Assembly: GCF_001593955.1 (NCBI RefSeq)
Contig: NZ_LTAZ01000015.1
Span: 21,474 to 85,473 of the forward strand
Origin: Halalkalicoccus paucihalophilus
GTDB lineage: Archaea > Halobacteriota > Halobacteria > Halobacteriales > Halalkalicoccaceae
DNA: 64,000 nt
Direction: 5' to 3'
Positions 36,669 to 46,301 of the stretch are shown here, piece by piece (positions within the stretch are counted from its first letter, which is position 1; every line of letters starts with the position of its first letter). The notes below the pieces were generated by a model. The model did not search any database. It worked only from the letters and a program-made list of their open reading frames with translations, and was not told the DNA's origin. The translations under genes and the position numbers were made by a program.

Positions 36669-38094
36669 TATTCGTCACCCCCTTACGGCGGCGTTGAGAG
36701 ACGTATGTCTCCATCGTATTCTCTGAGATGATCTCATAGAGGCGTGCCGGTTGGCGATCGTCCGTGGGTCGGAGAATGCGACCGAGTCGCTGAGCATACT
36801 GGCGTTTCGAAGCACTCCCCGAAAGAATGATCCCGACGTTCGCTGCAGGAACGTCGATACCCTCGTCAAGAACTTGCGAGGTCACCAGTAGCGAGTATTC
36901 GCCGGAGCGGAATCGGTCGAGAATCTCAGTACGCTCCTCAGTTTTTGTCTGATGGGTGATACAAGGGATGATAAATTCCTGGGAGACATCGTAGGCGAAG
37001 TCGTTGTTCGCAGTAAAGATAATGGCGCGATCGTCGTGATGGCGTTTGATCAGATTATCTAGTGTGTCGAGTTTCTTCGCTGCCGTACGGGCGATTCGTT
37101 CGGCCCGTTGCTTGGCAATGAGTGCCCGCCGGCCTTGCGGATCATAGGACGTCCGCTTGAGGAACTCCGCATAGCCCTCTTCTTTCCAGAGGTCGAACTC
37201 GTGACTGTCGACGTAGTCGCGATAGATTTGATATTCCTCGTCGTATTCCGAGCGTTCGTCGGCTATAAGGTCGACAGACATGTGGATCGTCTCGTACTCG
37301 CTGAGGTACTCGCCGGCGAGTTCGTCGACGTTCTCGCGGTAGACGACCGGCCCAATGAGGTCCTCCAGGAGTTCGTGCTTACCATCAGGACGTTCGTAGG
37401 TTGCCGTAAGTCCGAGTCGATACGGTGCGATCGTCATTTCAGGGATCTGCTGGTAGGTTGGAGCGGGCAGGTGGTGTTCCTCGTCGACGACAAGAAGGCC
37501 AAATCGGTCGCCATATTCATTGATATAGCGGTAGGCGCTGTCGTAGGTGGTGACAGTGATCGGAGTGACGTCGTGTGAACCACCGCCGAGAACACCGATC
37601 GGCTCGCGGAGTTGATCGCCGAAGGCGTTTGTGAGCGTAGCATACCATTGATTCATTAGGTCGATCGTTGGTGTTACGATAAGTGTGCTGACACCGGCGT
37701 TCGCGATTGCTTGGAGGCCGAGAAATGTCTTCCCGCTCCCAGTTGGAAGGACGACACTGCCCCGACGTTCGTGACCGATCCACGCGTTGAGGGCAGCTTG
37801 CTGGTAGTCACGTGGTGCGATATGGAGAGATGGTGTGAGCTCGAGATCGTGATATCCACGAGCGGTGTCCTCAATTGGTTGCTCAAATCCTTGTTGAAGT
37901 GTTCGCTGCTCGGCGTTGTCGCTCTCCTCTCCGCGAGTGCGAGTACTAGTCCATATGCCGGCCCATTCGAGCAACGCTCGATACCGATATGCTTGGACGC
38001 GATACTCATCGACGCGGTCATCCCACTCCGCGTACGGAGTTGATTTAGTAGCTCCACGGAGGAGGAGTGTCCCACCGTCGAACTCGAGTTTCAT
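36655..38094 (-). CDS. XPB/Rad25-family DNA helicase
   Basis: 479 residues from ATG 38094; the longer frame upstream is not protein-like. An N-terminal damage-recognition-like domain is followed by PRDYQQAAL (Q motif), LPTGSGKT at 116-123 (Walker A), DEEHH at 204-208 and GLTATYERPDG. The second RecA domain carries ILDRFRSGEYSLLVTSQVLD, DVPAANVGIILS and AQRLGRILRP (motif VI). It is a superfamily 2 3'-5' helicase that opens DNA in nucleotide excision repair. Pairing with bax1 is the standard archaeal arrangement. Confidence 0.9.
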   Translation of the reverse strand: MKLEFDGGTLLLRGATKSTPYAEWDDRVDEYRVQAYRYRALLEWAGIWTSTRTRGEESDNAEQRTLQQGFEQPIEDTARGYHDLELTPSLHIAPRDYQQAALNAWIGHERRGSVVLPTGSGKTFLGLQAIANAGVSTLIVTPTIDLMNQWYATLTNAFGDQLREPIGVLGGGSHDVTPITVTTYDSAYRYINEYGDRFGLLVVDEEHHLPAPTYQQIPEMTIAPYRLGLTATYERPDGKHELLEDLIGPVVYRENVDELAGEYLSEYETIHMSVDLIADERSEYDEEYQIYRDYVDSHEFDLWKEEGYAEFLKRTSYDPQGRRALIAKQRAERIARTAAKKLDTLDNLIKRHHDDRAIIFTANNDFAYDVSQEFIIPCITHQTKTEERTEILDRFRSGEYSLLVTSQVLDEGIDVPAANVGIILSGSASKRQYAQRLGRILRPTDDRQPARLYEIISENTMETYVSQRRRKGVTNNANS

Positions 38095-38620
38095 GGTGTC
38101 TGTGAGACCATTATTGAGGAGACGGGAATACCTTACTGGCGTCATTGTGCTACATCCAGAGCTAGTGGTCTTTGCGCTCGCACACACTGAATTTTCTCAC
38201 TACGACGACCAACAAATCTCAGTTACCAGTCGCATGACTGGCATTCTGGCTAATGAGACAAATATCTCCACTCACAACAGCCCCAGCAAGCTCGTGTCGA
38301 GAGATCTCGCCCACCACAGCTTTTGCACCACCATCTGGGTCTCGTTCTTGGCCTCGTCCATCTTCTAGCTGTAGCTCAGGGAAATCGATCACGTCTTGGA
38401 CTAAGCCAACAAGCGATCCACCGGTGATCGTATCGGGTGGCAACAGTAGAGTGAGAATTTGCTCATGTTGTCGACGACGTCACATCTACGATGGCGACAC
38501 GACGGTCGACACCGTGGCCGACGATGATCGGTGACTGAGCAGCTCACACTGCCGACGATGACGAGACCTGATTTCGACGGTTGAGAAACGGTTAACGGGC
38601 GGCGTGAGAAAGTCGGATAC
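38095..38620. other. Intergenic region before doc
   Basis: 526 bases. A minus-strand frame at about 38219-38470 reads EQILTLLLPPDTITGGSLVG, VQDVIDFPELQLEDG and EISRHELAGAVVSG. It looks protein-like but lacks a good start, so it may be a gene fragment. No antitoxin gene was recognised here in either direction. Confidence 0.35.
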
Positions 38621-39019
38621 GTGACTGACGATCTCGCGTATCCCTCTGTCGACCTTATCCTTGATCTCCATGAGCAGATCATTGCAGAAGGCGACACCAC
38701 GGAGCCAGGCGTTCGGTCAGAGAACGCGATTGCCTCCGCAGTGCAGTATATCTCGGAAGGATTCTTCGGCGAGGTGCCCGAAACGATCCATTCAAAAGCG
38801 GTCCAGCTGATGCGGTTACTCGTGGCGGAGCATCCGTTCGTCGACGGGAACAAGCGAACAGCACTCCGAACGGTGGTCGTCTTCTATTTGATCAACGAGT
38901 ATACGTTCGACTACGGCGATGAAATCCGAGCTCTCTTGCACCGCTTCGCAACTGACGAAGCCGCGGTCGACACCGATACTGCAGTCATCTACTTCCGTGC
39001 GTGCGCTCGTCGCAACTGA
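38621..39019 (+). CDS. doc: Doc/Fic-family toxin
   Basis: 132 residues from a GTG start. HPFVDGNKRTALRTVVVF is the Fic core motif in its Doc form (HxFxDxNKR), used to transfer a phosphate or nucleotide to a target protein. In Doc of phage P1 the target is elongation factor Tu. Helices before and after fit the family, and the length is normal. Usually a small antitoxin gene precedes doc. None is recognised upstream, but a 56-residue charged protein is encoded directly downstream. Confidence 0.8.
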   Translation: MTDDLAYPSVDLILDLHEQIIAEGDTTEPGVRSENAIASAVQYISEGFFGEVPETIHSKAVQLMRLLVAEHPFVDGNKRTALRTVVVFYLINEYTFDYGDEIRALLHRFATDEAAVDTDTAVIYFRACARRN

Positions 39020-39051
39020 TAAATGGACACACAGAATATCTTCAACAGAAC

Positions 39052-39222
39052 ATGGCGTCCAGCACCGATTCCTCGCCGGCGATCGACGATGAGGTCCGCC
39101 AGCTCTACGAGCGGTATCAGGCGGCCGAGAGCGACGCTGAACGTCGCGAGATCGCCCTCGAGATGGGGAAGCTCGATGGACATCGCCACGCGGAGATCTA
39201 CGCAGCACTCGAAAACGAATAA
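39052..39222 (+). CDS. 56-residue charged helical protein after doc
   Basis: Starts MASSTDSSPAIDDEVRQLYE and continues RYQAAESDAERREIALEMGK. It is a strongly charged helix pair and lies 32 bases after doc on the same strand. It could be an antitoxin in reversed order, but that is only position-based inference. Confidence 0.5.
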   Translation: MASSTDSSPAIDDEVRQLYERYQAAESDAERREIALEMGKLDGHRHAEIYAALENE

Positions 39223-39250
39223 GCCCCCGTATTCGCGACAACGCGTGTGG

Positions 39251-39322
39251 TAGGCAGTGGGCCGCTTCTCAACTGCGAGTTTCAGTCCGAAACCAATGAG
39301 GACATTCCCATTCGATTACTGT
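39251..39322 (-). pseudogene. 3' scrap of a LysE-family gene
   Basis: Reads GNVLIGFGLKLAVEKRPTAY. The 72 bases match the 3' end of the LysE gene at 41538-41609 with few differences. It is a second, almost completely lost copy 2.3 kb away on the same strand. Confidence 0.6.
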
Positions 39323-39388
39323 CCATGTCTGTTAGGACCAACTCAGCCCTCCAAGAGTTTATAGCAGAAGACAGACCCAGCAGGGCAT

Positions 39389-39568
39389 ATGCCCGCTGGA
39401 ACCCCCGACGAATAGCTATTCGAAGATTGGCAACTGATCGCTCGCGCACTCACTGCTGCAACGCACGAGGATTGCCGGTACTACGACTGTGATACGATCG
39501 ATACCTTGCTCGGCGACATAGATCTGAATCCTACGTACCGCACCGACAGAGGATACATCTTGTGCTGA
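39389..39568 (+). pseudogene. Short hypothetical gene with a nonsense codon
   Basis: ATG 39389 reads MPAGTPDE, then TAG, then LFEDWQLIARALTAATHEDC and TIDTLLGDIDLNPTYRTDRG to a stop at 39568. The sequence after the TAG is clearly protein-like, so a 59-residue gene has acquired one stop. No family is recognised. Confidence 0.4.
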
Positions 39569-39671
39569 AGACGCGCCTTCTATTCGGCACTGCCGTAGAA
39601 CCGTGTCTACCAGACGACTGGGTTGAGTCTCGCGATAACTTCATCTCCCAGCATGTCCTATACTCTACGTT

Positions 39672-40082
39672 ATGCAGCCCTATGTCGATGGCTTCGTGCT
39701 CCCGATTCCGAATGACAACGTAGACGAGTACCGAGAGATGGCCGCGGAGGCCGGGGAAATGTGGATTAACCACGGCGCTCTTGAGTATTTTGAGGGCGTA
39801 GGCGACGAACTCAATCCGGATATGGGAGAGGAGACGGTGTCGACGTTTCCGGAGATGGCTAAGGCCGGCCCGGACGAGACAGTGGTGTTTGCCTTCATCG
39901 TCTACCAGTCAGAAGAGCATCGCAACGAGGTCAATGCCGCCGTAATGGCCGAGATGGAGGGTCCAGAAGACGTATCGATGCCATTCGACATGGAGCGCAT
40001 GGCTTTTGGCGGCTTTCGCTCTCTTGTCAGTTTGAGCGGTGATGAACGGACGCAACACGTCGAAGGAGACAAGCAGACATGA
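39672..40082 (+). CDS. DUF1428 protein
   Basis: 136 residues. YVDGFVLPIPNDNVDEYREM near the start and MPFDMERMAFGGFRSLV near the end are the DUF1428 pattern, a ferredoxin-like alpha/beta barrel fold related to dimeric monooxygenase-like proteins. The exact role is unknown. Its stop overlaps the ATG of the SRPBCC gene by four bases (ATGA), so the two form an operon, a pairing that suggests a shared stress or small-molecule function. Confidence 0.85.
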   Translation: MQPYVDGFVLPIPNDNVDEYREMAAEAGEMWINHGALEYFEGVGDELNPDMGEETVSTFPEMAKAGPDETVVFAFIVYQSEEHRNEVNAAVMAEMEGPEDVSMPFDMERMAFGGFRSLVSLSGDERTQHVEGDKQT

Positions 40083-40552
40083 GCACTCAGCCAGGCGAAA
40101 CCGAGACTGGAAGCATTGAAATTAGCCGCGTGATCAATGCGCCGGCCGAGCGCATCTACAACGCGTTTCTGGATGCCGACGCCCTGGGGAAGTTCTCGCC
40201 GCCGGCAGGCTACACCGCCACGTACGACCACGTCGAACCCGAGATCGGCGGAACGTACCACGGGACGTTCACTGCGCTGGAGACCAAAGAGAGTCACAGC
40301 TTCGGCGGTGAATACGTGGAGTTGATGCCCCACAAGCGCATCGTCCAGTCGGACCAATTCGAAACGGATACGCCCGAGATGCAGAGCGTGATGACCGTGA
40401 CTATCACCCTCGAAGAGGTTGAAGATAGTACCACGGTGACCGTGCGTCAGGAGGGTATCCCGAAGCCGATTCCAGAAGAGGATGCCGCCACGGGATGGGG
40501 AATGAGCCTAGAGAATCTGGCCCGACTGGTGGAGTTTCCGGAAGCCGAGTAA
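40079..40552 (+). CDS. SRPBCC (AHSA1-like) domain protein
   Basis: 157 residues. ISRVINAPAERIYNAFLDAD at the start, GGTYHGTFTALE in the middle and the C-terminal helix (ATGWGMSLENLARLVE) outline the START-like ligand-binding fold of the AHSA1 group. It probably binds a hydrophobic small molecule. It is translationally coupled to the DUF1428 gene. Confidence 0.85.
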   Translation: MSTQPGETETGSIEISRVINAPAERIYNAFLDADALGKFSPPAGYTATYDHVEPEIGGTYHGTFTALETKESHSFGGEYVELMPHKRIVQSDQFETDTPEMQSVMTVTITLEEVEDSTTVTVRQEGIPKPIPEEDAATGWGMSLENLARLVEFPEAE

Positions 40553-40883
40553 AGTGGCCGCGATCCGCTTATTCATATCAAAAGTCGACAATTAATTACC
40601 ACCATGGGTTAACGTCAGGGGGTGTAGCTACAGTCCAATCACCCTGTTAGCCGTGCAAAATACGCGCTGAGTATGCAGCACGGGTGATCCAAACCACTCG
40701 GGTTCAGTCAAGAACGTCGTGACCGATTCAGAGGATGTATGCTGTATGGCGACAAGCTTTATTTCATGTTGTCAATCCTGATTTACCCGAAAGAGAACCT
40801 ACGTACTAATCGATCCACCGGTCAGAAGCGTGTCCAGGTACTAGATGCGAACAACTAACCTCGTATCACCCGTCTAATCAGCT
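40553..40883. other. Intergenic region, nothing found
   Basis: 331 bases with no protein-like frame and no repeat recognised; it ends in the promoter of the next gene. Confidence 0.4.
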
Positions 40884-41165
40884 ATGACGGAGAATGCAGC
40901 CCCAGTTCAAGTCTGGTTGGTTGAACGGATGTTTGCTGAAGACAAGTCGAACCTCATTGTCCTGGTGTATGCGACAACTGACGGTCAACGGTACACGATG
41001 AAGGAGCATGCCATTACGGGCATCTCCGAAACGCGTCTGACAACCGCTGCGGTTGAGGTTGACCCAGACGATCTTGACCCAGTCAACGATGAAACGTTGC
41101 AAAATCAGTACGCTACTGAGGCGACGCGGATGGCGAACGTACACGATCCAGACGATCCGATTTAG
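40884..41165 (+). CDS. Small conserved-looking protein, unknown
   Basis: 93 residues: VQVWLVERMFAEDKSNLIVL, then VYATTDGQRYTMKEHAI and an acidic C-terminus. An alternating beta pattern in the first half suggests a compact beta domain. No family is recognised. It stands alone, with relic DNA on both sides. Confidence 0.55.
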   Translation: MTENAAPVQVWLVERMFAEDKSNLIVLVYATTDGQRYTMKEHAITGISETRLTTAAVEVDPDDLDPVNDETLQNQYATEATRMANVHDPDDPI

Positions 41166-41536
41166 GCGCCGCGTCACTACTGGAGATGGTATGTACAGAA
41201 CCTGTACCGAGCATTCAGGCAGAGAGGAGATTGGACGCCCTCGACGTATTTTACCGTAGTAGGTTCGTGGCTCCAGAGGGCGTCCTACTGTGATGCATTG
41301 TAGCTCCCCCCGCTACTCTGTTTCTTTACTACTCGACAGGCGGCCATCCCGTGCGTGCGGTATGACTACTGTCGCAAGTGAGCGAGGAATCCCCGTTTCG
41401 GAATGGAGCGAAGCGACGTGAGAAAACGGCGTTACCTGCTCCCAAGCGATGGTTCCAGTTGTGAACTGTATATGTATCAGCGGCTAATTCACACCCGTTG
41501 ATCGTACCTGAAGAACCGAGAGCGACAATGCGTACG
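41166..41536. other. Intergenic region, nothing found
   Basis: 371 bases between the small gene and the LysE relic. No protein-like frame, repeat or RNA signal is recognised. Confidence 0.4.
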
Positions 41537-42158
41537 TTAGGCAGTGGGCCGTTTCTCAACTGCGAGTTTTAGTCCGAATCCAATGAGGACACTCCCACTC
41601 AGATACTGAATCACTCTGCGAGTTGCCGCCGAGTGAAGGAGCTGGTGTCGAACTCGGCTAGCGAAGAGTGCGACGACGCCGAGATAACAGACGCTCAGGC
41701 CTGCATAGAGGAGCCCGAGGAGTGACATCTGGAGTGAGGCGTTCGCGGTTGCTGGAACGAACTGCGGGAAGAACGCGAGAACGAATACCGCAACCTTCGG
41801 ATTAGAGACGTTGATGACGACCGCCTTTCGATAGGACTCTACGAGCGAGGTCGGTTTGGAGATCGAACTGGTCGTCACTCCGGAACATCTGGACACCGAG
41901 ATAGAGCAGATACGCGGCACCGACGTATTTTACGACCAGGTAGGCGAGTGCGCTCGTTCGCAGGAGTGCTGCCAGACCGAGTATCGCTGCAGTCGTGTGG
42001 ACTAACACTCCTGTGGCCGTCCCAAATCCTGTAATGAGTCCCGCTGAGCGCCCACTTTTGAGCGATTGGGTGACGGTATAGACCGTGTCAGGGCCAGGTG
42101 CGACGATGATTGCAAGGACGCCAGGGACGAACGTAGCGAGTGTCGCAAACTCAATCAT
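41537..42158 (-). pseudogene. LysE/RhtB-family exporter split by a frameshift
   Basis: The first frame (42158 to about 41830) reads FVPGVLAIIVAPGPDTVYTV and LVVKYVGAAYLLYLGVQMF. The second frame (to 41537) continues YRKAVVINVSNPKVAVFVLA, FFPQFV and GFGLKLAVEKRPTA. Together they give a normal length of about 205 residues with six helices, and the family motif GPDTxYT is intact. The break lies around 41820-41860. LysE proteins export amino acids. A sequencing error could mimic the frameshift. Confidence 0.75.
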
Positions 42159-42299
42159 AGTCGTTCTGTAGGTTAACTGCCGCTGACTTAGGTTGACCGG
42201 AATTTATAGCCTCCTTGGTATAGTTATTATAGATAGTCAATATTCGCAGATCTCTCTGTGATTCTCTCTTATGCAACGATTGCGCTTGTTAGTCGCTCG

Positions 42300-42345
42300 C
42301 CTTGTGCAACAATTACCGTTTATTGGCTACCGATATTGCACAAGG
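42300..42345. repeat. Dispersed palindrome, copy C
   Basis: CCTTGTGCAAC and TTGCACAAGG. The inner part CGTTTATTGGCTACCGAT is shared almost exactly with copy E at 57060, and similarity continues about 35 bases past the right arm. Confidence 0.75.
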
Positions 42346-42409
42346 CACCTACTCCGACAGTCGCCGTAAGCAATTCACACCGAAAATAGCAGAACGACCT
42401 CAAATAGGA

Positions 42410-43815
42410 TTATAACTGGTTTTTCAAGAGTTGCCATGTCCCATCGGCATTGAATTTCGGGACCTCACCAACGTCGATACTGCTACCGCCGTGGATAACT
42501 GCCTTCTTGATTTCTCCAGGAGTTGGTAATGACCCCTGCGTGAGTGATTCAGAGAGTAATACAGCAACTAATCCCGTCACGAATGGCGTTCCAAAACTCG
42601 TTCCACTTTTAAACAAGGGATCATCCTCGGAATCATTCACTCGAATTACTGGAGCGAGCACATCTGGCTCGACTGGTTCAAATGCAACGTTGCCAGGCCA
42701 AGGCTTTTCGAGTTGATACTCACTGCACGAATTTCCCGTATAACAGTCTCGCTGACCGCAGAACGGTCCCTGGATGCCTCTACCTTCGATCCAATACTGT
42801 CTGCTATCGGGAGAACGGTTGAGCTCTGCTGTACAAAGGGAAACGAACCCACCAACGCCGATTGTTTCCTCAAGCAGTGCCGGACAGTGAGTTGCTTTTT
42901 CTTCGGTTTTACTTTGATTACCAGTCGCCGCAATGATCGTCATTCCATTTTCGGTCGCTAATCGAACCTCATCAGCAATGCGGCAGTGACCACCACAGTC
43001 GTGGTTCTCTTCTTCCGTGTGCCAGACACCAACGGATAAGTTGAGAAGATCAATATTGTGTGTACTTGCATCCCCGATCGCAGCAACAAAGTCACCTCGC
43101 CGTGCGGTGTTCGTCTCCGCAATAACGCGATACAAACTGTAGACTGCATTTGGGGCGGTATAGCCGATCAGTTCAAGAACGTCAGTTCCATGCTGGGTGG
43201 TTGGTTCAGTAGTGTAGATATAGTTCTCCTTGCGGTTAATTTCGTAGGCATCCTCAAGTTCTACTGGTGGGTGAAGGACGGAATCAACAACGCCGACGTT
43301 GATGAATTCGCCTCGCGAGTCGGACTGACGCGCGTTTAATGAGCGGAGATGGGAATCACAGACGAACTGATGTAACTCGGCTAGCGAGTCAAAAGCGGGA
43401 GGGATCGATCGTTTCCCGGCGAGTCACTTCCAAGAGTTTGGACATCCTCGTGATCCACCTCAATCGATTTGAGGTCCTCGAGTTCACAGAGTTCGTCGGT
43501 GAGGTTTTCAGGCGCTGAAACACGGAGTGTTGCGCGTCCGAGTCTGGCATCAACGAGGCCACCGATTTGCTCAATACGGTCAACGAGAGCCTCTCGGTCG
43601 CCATCTACACCGAGGAGAAGTGTTACCTGAGCTTCGCTCTCGCTCTTTCGGAGGCGTTTCACATCCTCGCTGATATAGTCCAGTGCCATTGAGCGTCGTT
43701 CCTCTTGTCGTGACGTTCTATCCTCCAGTGCAAAAAGATATGCATCGGCAAATCGCGGTTGTACGAAATGGGGGGTCCAATCATCGGTGCTGATCCCTAT
43801 CAAGCTTAGACTCAA
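42410..43815 (-). pseudogene. Subtilisin-like (S8) serine protease split by a frameshift
   Basis: The first frame starts at 43815 (MSLSLIGISTDDWTPHFVQP) and ends at 43381. The second frame is open from about 43427 to 42410 and includes INVGVVDSVLHP (catalytic Asp), TTQHGTDVLELIG (catalytic His), DLLNLSVGVW, IIAATGNQS (oxyanion Asn) and KSGTSFGTPFVTGLVA (catalytic Ser). Together they form one protein of about 465 residues: a 130-residue N-terminal domain with a propeptide-like fold and a full catalytic domain. The break lies between 43381 and 43427. Four cysteines in the catalytic domain are unusual for a cytoplasmic haloarchaeal protein, and no signal peptide is seen. Confidence 0.7.
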
Positions 43816-43837
43816 AACAGTGGGGAGGAACCTCTGC

Positions 43838-45016
43838 TTAGATCAGCAAACCATCAGAGTAGCCCACTCGTTGACGCGCTATTTGGCGCTCGTTCGCAGT
43901 AATCCGATAGGGGCGTAACTCCTCATCTAGTGAACCGAGTGCAGCGCGTCGCTTCTGATGGCCTTCAAGAAAATCGGCTATTTTCGTCGCTGCGATCTCT
44001 TTGAGCTTACCGCTCAACAATGCTCCATCGCGGTACTCTCGCGCAAGTTGCTCAACTCGCTCGTCGCTCTCCTCAAAGAAGTAGTACAGGAACTGATAGG
44101 AAACGTCAACCTCGGGGTTCCCACCATGCTCTCGGTGGGCTTCTACACTCGATTGGCCACCGGAGTACGCATATGTCCGAACCTTCTCACGGACCGTTTC
44201 ACGGTCATCCGAAAGCAGGATGCTCGGTGTGTCACTCGAGGAACTCATTTTCCCAGGGCCTTCAAGACTCGGCAGGAACTTCGAGAGCAATGCTCCCGGC
44301 TTCATAACGTCATACCGCTGTTTTGCTGCAATATCCCGACAGAGACGGACATGCGGGTCTTGATCGACTGCAATCGGTACCAGTGTCGAATGTGGCCCCT
44401 CGACCAGCTGCGGTAAGAGGAGGTGCGTTGCTTGTATCGCCGGATAAAACGAGAGCCCGATGTTCTCTGGGGTCCCATAGGTTGCATCCACTGTTGATTG
44501 GGTTACTTCGGTCGCGAATGCCGCTGCAAGTGGATAGATAACGTCCGCATCCGTCGTGTCGATGATAATGCGTGTCCGATTCGGATCGAACCCGATAGCC
44601 AGTATCTCACGCAGGTTCTCCCGAGTATATGTGCTGATCTCGGCTATCGACTTGTCCTTCGCGAAGTATTTCTCGTCGTCGGACAGCGGGATATAGACGA
44701 GCGCCCCGGTCTGATCTTGGAGATATTTTGCGAAGTAAAACGGGGCGATATGGCCGATGTGCATCGATCCTGACGGACCACGCCCCGTCACGATAGAGTG
44801 GGTCTGCCCGCTGGTTGCGGCCTCGAGAAACGGTTCGACGTCCCGCTGTGCGTAGAACACCTTTCGGCGGACAAGCGGGTGAACGGGCTCCGGGAATCGG
44901 GCAATCTGCGCGTCGGTCAGTCGGTCAGCGCCAAACTGTTCAAGCAGGCGGTCGTAGTCGATCTCGCCTTCGACGGCGTATGGTGTAACGGTGAAGTCGT
45001 CTGGGTTTGCTGGCAT
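43838..45016 (-). CDS. trpS: Tryptophan-tRNA ligase, archaeal type
   Basis: 392 residues. GRGPSGSMHIGHIAPFYFAK holds the HIGH motif at 86-89 and GPGKMSSSSDTPSILL the KMSKS motif (KMSSS, 256-260). The arrangement and SYQFLYYFFEESDERVEQLA are those of archaeal/eukaryotic TrpRS. It charges tRNA-Trp in the cytoplasm. On a replicon with so many relics it is probably an extra copy, as some haloarchaea carry two trpS genes. A 9-bp inverted repeat lies 110-158 bases upstream in the presumed leader. The final residues are shorter than in some TrpRS, but no catalytic residue is missing. Confidence 0.9.
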   Translation of the reverse strand: MPANPDDFTVTPYAVEGEIDYDRLLEQFGADRLTDAQIARFPEPVHPLVRRKVFYAQRDVEPFLEAATSGQTHSIVTGRGPSGSMHIGHIAPFYFAKYLQDQTGALVYIPLSDDEKYFAKDKSIAEISTYTRENLREILAIGFDPNRTRIIIDTTDADVIYPLAAAFATEVTQSTVDATYGTPENIGLSFYPAIQATHLLLPQLVEGPHSTLVPIAVDQDPHVRLCRDIAAKQRYDVMKPGALLSKFLPSLEGPGKMSSSSDTPSILLSDDRETVREKVRTYAYSGGQSSVEAHREHGGNPEVDVSYQFLYYFFEESDERVEQLAREYRDGALLSGKLKEIAATKIADFLEGHQKRRAALGSLDEELRPYRITANERQIARQRVGYSDGLLI

Positions 45017-45126
45017 TAGTAGTGGGTGGTGTCGTCACTCTGGAAGCGATGCAATCAGGAAAGCGAGTGAGCACCGGAGTCGAATCCCCTGAGTGAAGCT
45101 CGGGTGACCCTATACTGCGATACTAT

Positions 45127-45174
45127 CCACTTCCCGGAAGGCACGCCAGCGCCAGCAGACGACTTGGGAAGTGG
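45127..45174 (-). promoter_or_regulatory. Perfect 9-bp hairpin upstream of trpS
   Basis: CCACTTCCC at 45127-45135 and GGGAAGTGG at 45166-45174, with a 30-base loop. It sits on the leader side of trpS and could be a leader structure, a protein site or the end of something else. Nothing else is recognised between 45017 and 45675. Confidence 0.35.
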
Positions 45175-45675
45175 CCATTTCACTTCTACAGACGAACGGA
45201 GCGTATTAGTTCTTTGTGGGTAGATGAATGCTAGTATTCCTACTAGGAAAGTTGATCTCTCGGCGACTCCTGGCTAGTACTATCTCATCTCAAAATAGTT
45301 TTATAACCATTGACTACACAGTCGCGAGCGGATATATGACCATGCTCGGACCAATCACGTTCTCCAATCAACGTTAGGTCCGGTCACGGTCGAGCACTCC
45401 CCGACGGCCGGATTCACGCGTTGATTTCATCAATGCACGCATCATCCGGCCGCGTTTTCGACGGTTCATCGCGCCACTCTCTCCCCGCTACCCGATAGTG
45501 GGAAGCGGCTGGCGCGTATTCTAACGGCCATAACGCAGTCAGCACTATCGAGACGGTGCTGGCATGCTGTCCGTGGTTGCTCGCGTCTTTTGGGCGGTCG
45601 GTATCTGACTACAGCAAGCGCTCGGGACCCGGAGAGACATCTCTCTGTCGTACTCGAGCAGCACTCCGAAATCCA

Positions 45676-45870
45676 ATGCAACGACCTCGGACACAAGCCG
45701 AACTGGAACACGAACAACGACGCCAGCGCGAACGTATCGCTCGACAGCCCTCAGCACTCACCGTAATGGTGGCTGTTGGCAGCGTAGCCGCCGTGTTGTA
45801 TGCCAACTTTGGTATAGGGGCAGTAGTAGCAGTTGCTACCTGTATCGGTGGCGTCTACCTCGTCTCGTAG
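45676..45870 (+). CDS. Small membrane protein with charged head
   Basis: 64 residues from ATG 45676. A Gln/Arg/Glu-rich helix (RTQAELEHEQRRQRERIARQ) is followed by two hydrophobic segments. The frame is open further upstream, but that part is not protein-like. No family is recognised. Confidence 0.45.
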   Translation: MQRPRTQAELEHEQRRQRERIARQPSALTVMVAVGSVAAVLYANFGIGAVVAVATCIGGVYLVS

Positions 45871-46301
45871 CACCACCAATATCTCTCATATCAGCACGCC
45901 ACGATTATCCCATCTGAACCAACGACTTCCATCATTCCGGACGGATTGACAATCCTCGGTGCGGCTACAAGGTGTATGACCGGTCTCGAAGGTACCGTAG
46001 TCGCCGGACGAGTTCCCCTATCGGTGGTGTTCGACCACTGTACTACTGGCTCGACCTACCGCGTGAAATGATACCAGTAGTTGTCGTACCGTTCAAGGCC
46101 TTGTCATACGGCCGCTCAACGAGCTGATGTAGAATCGCCTCTGAGAGGCCAGTAAATGAGTAGCCTTTCTCATCGGATAGCCAGTCCAAATATTGGTATT
46201 GGCATCGGTATCGGAATTCCGAAAAAAGCCGTTTAAGCCCCTCTAAACCCTAAAATCCTTGGTTTTATGTTCATGGAGCGTTATGAGAATTAATGCCGGT
46301 T

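Noticed and set aside
45060..45120. tRNA-like sequence (GGAGTCGAATCCCC) upstream of trpS
   Set aside because: The bases resemble a T arm, but the stem does not pair in either orientation, and no acceptor or anticodon arm can be built around it.
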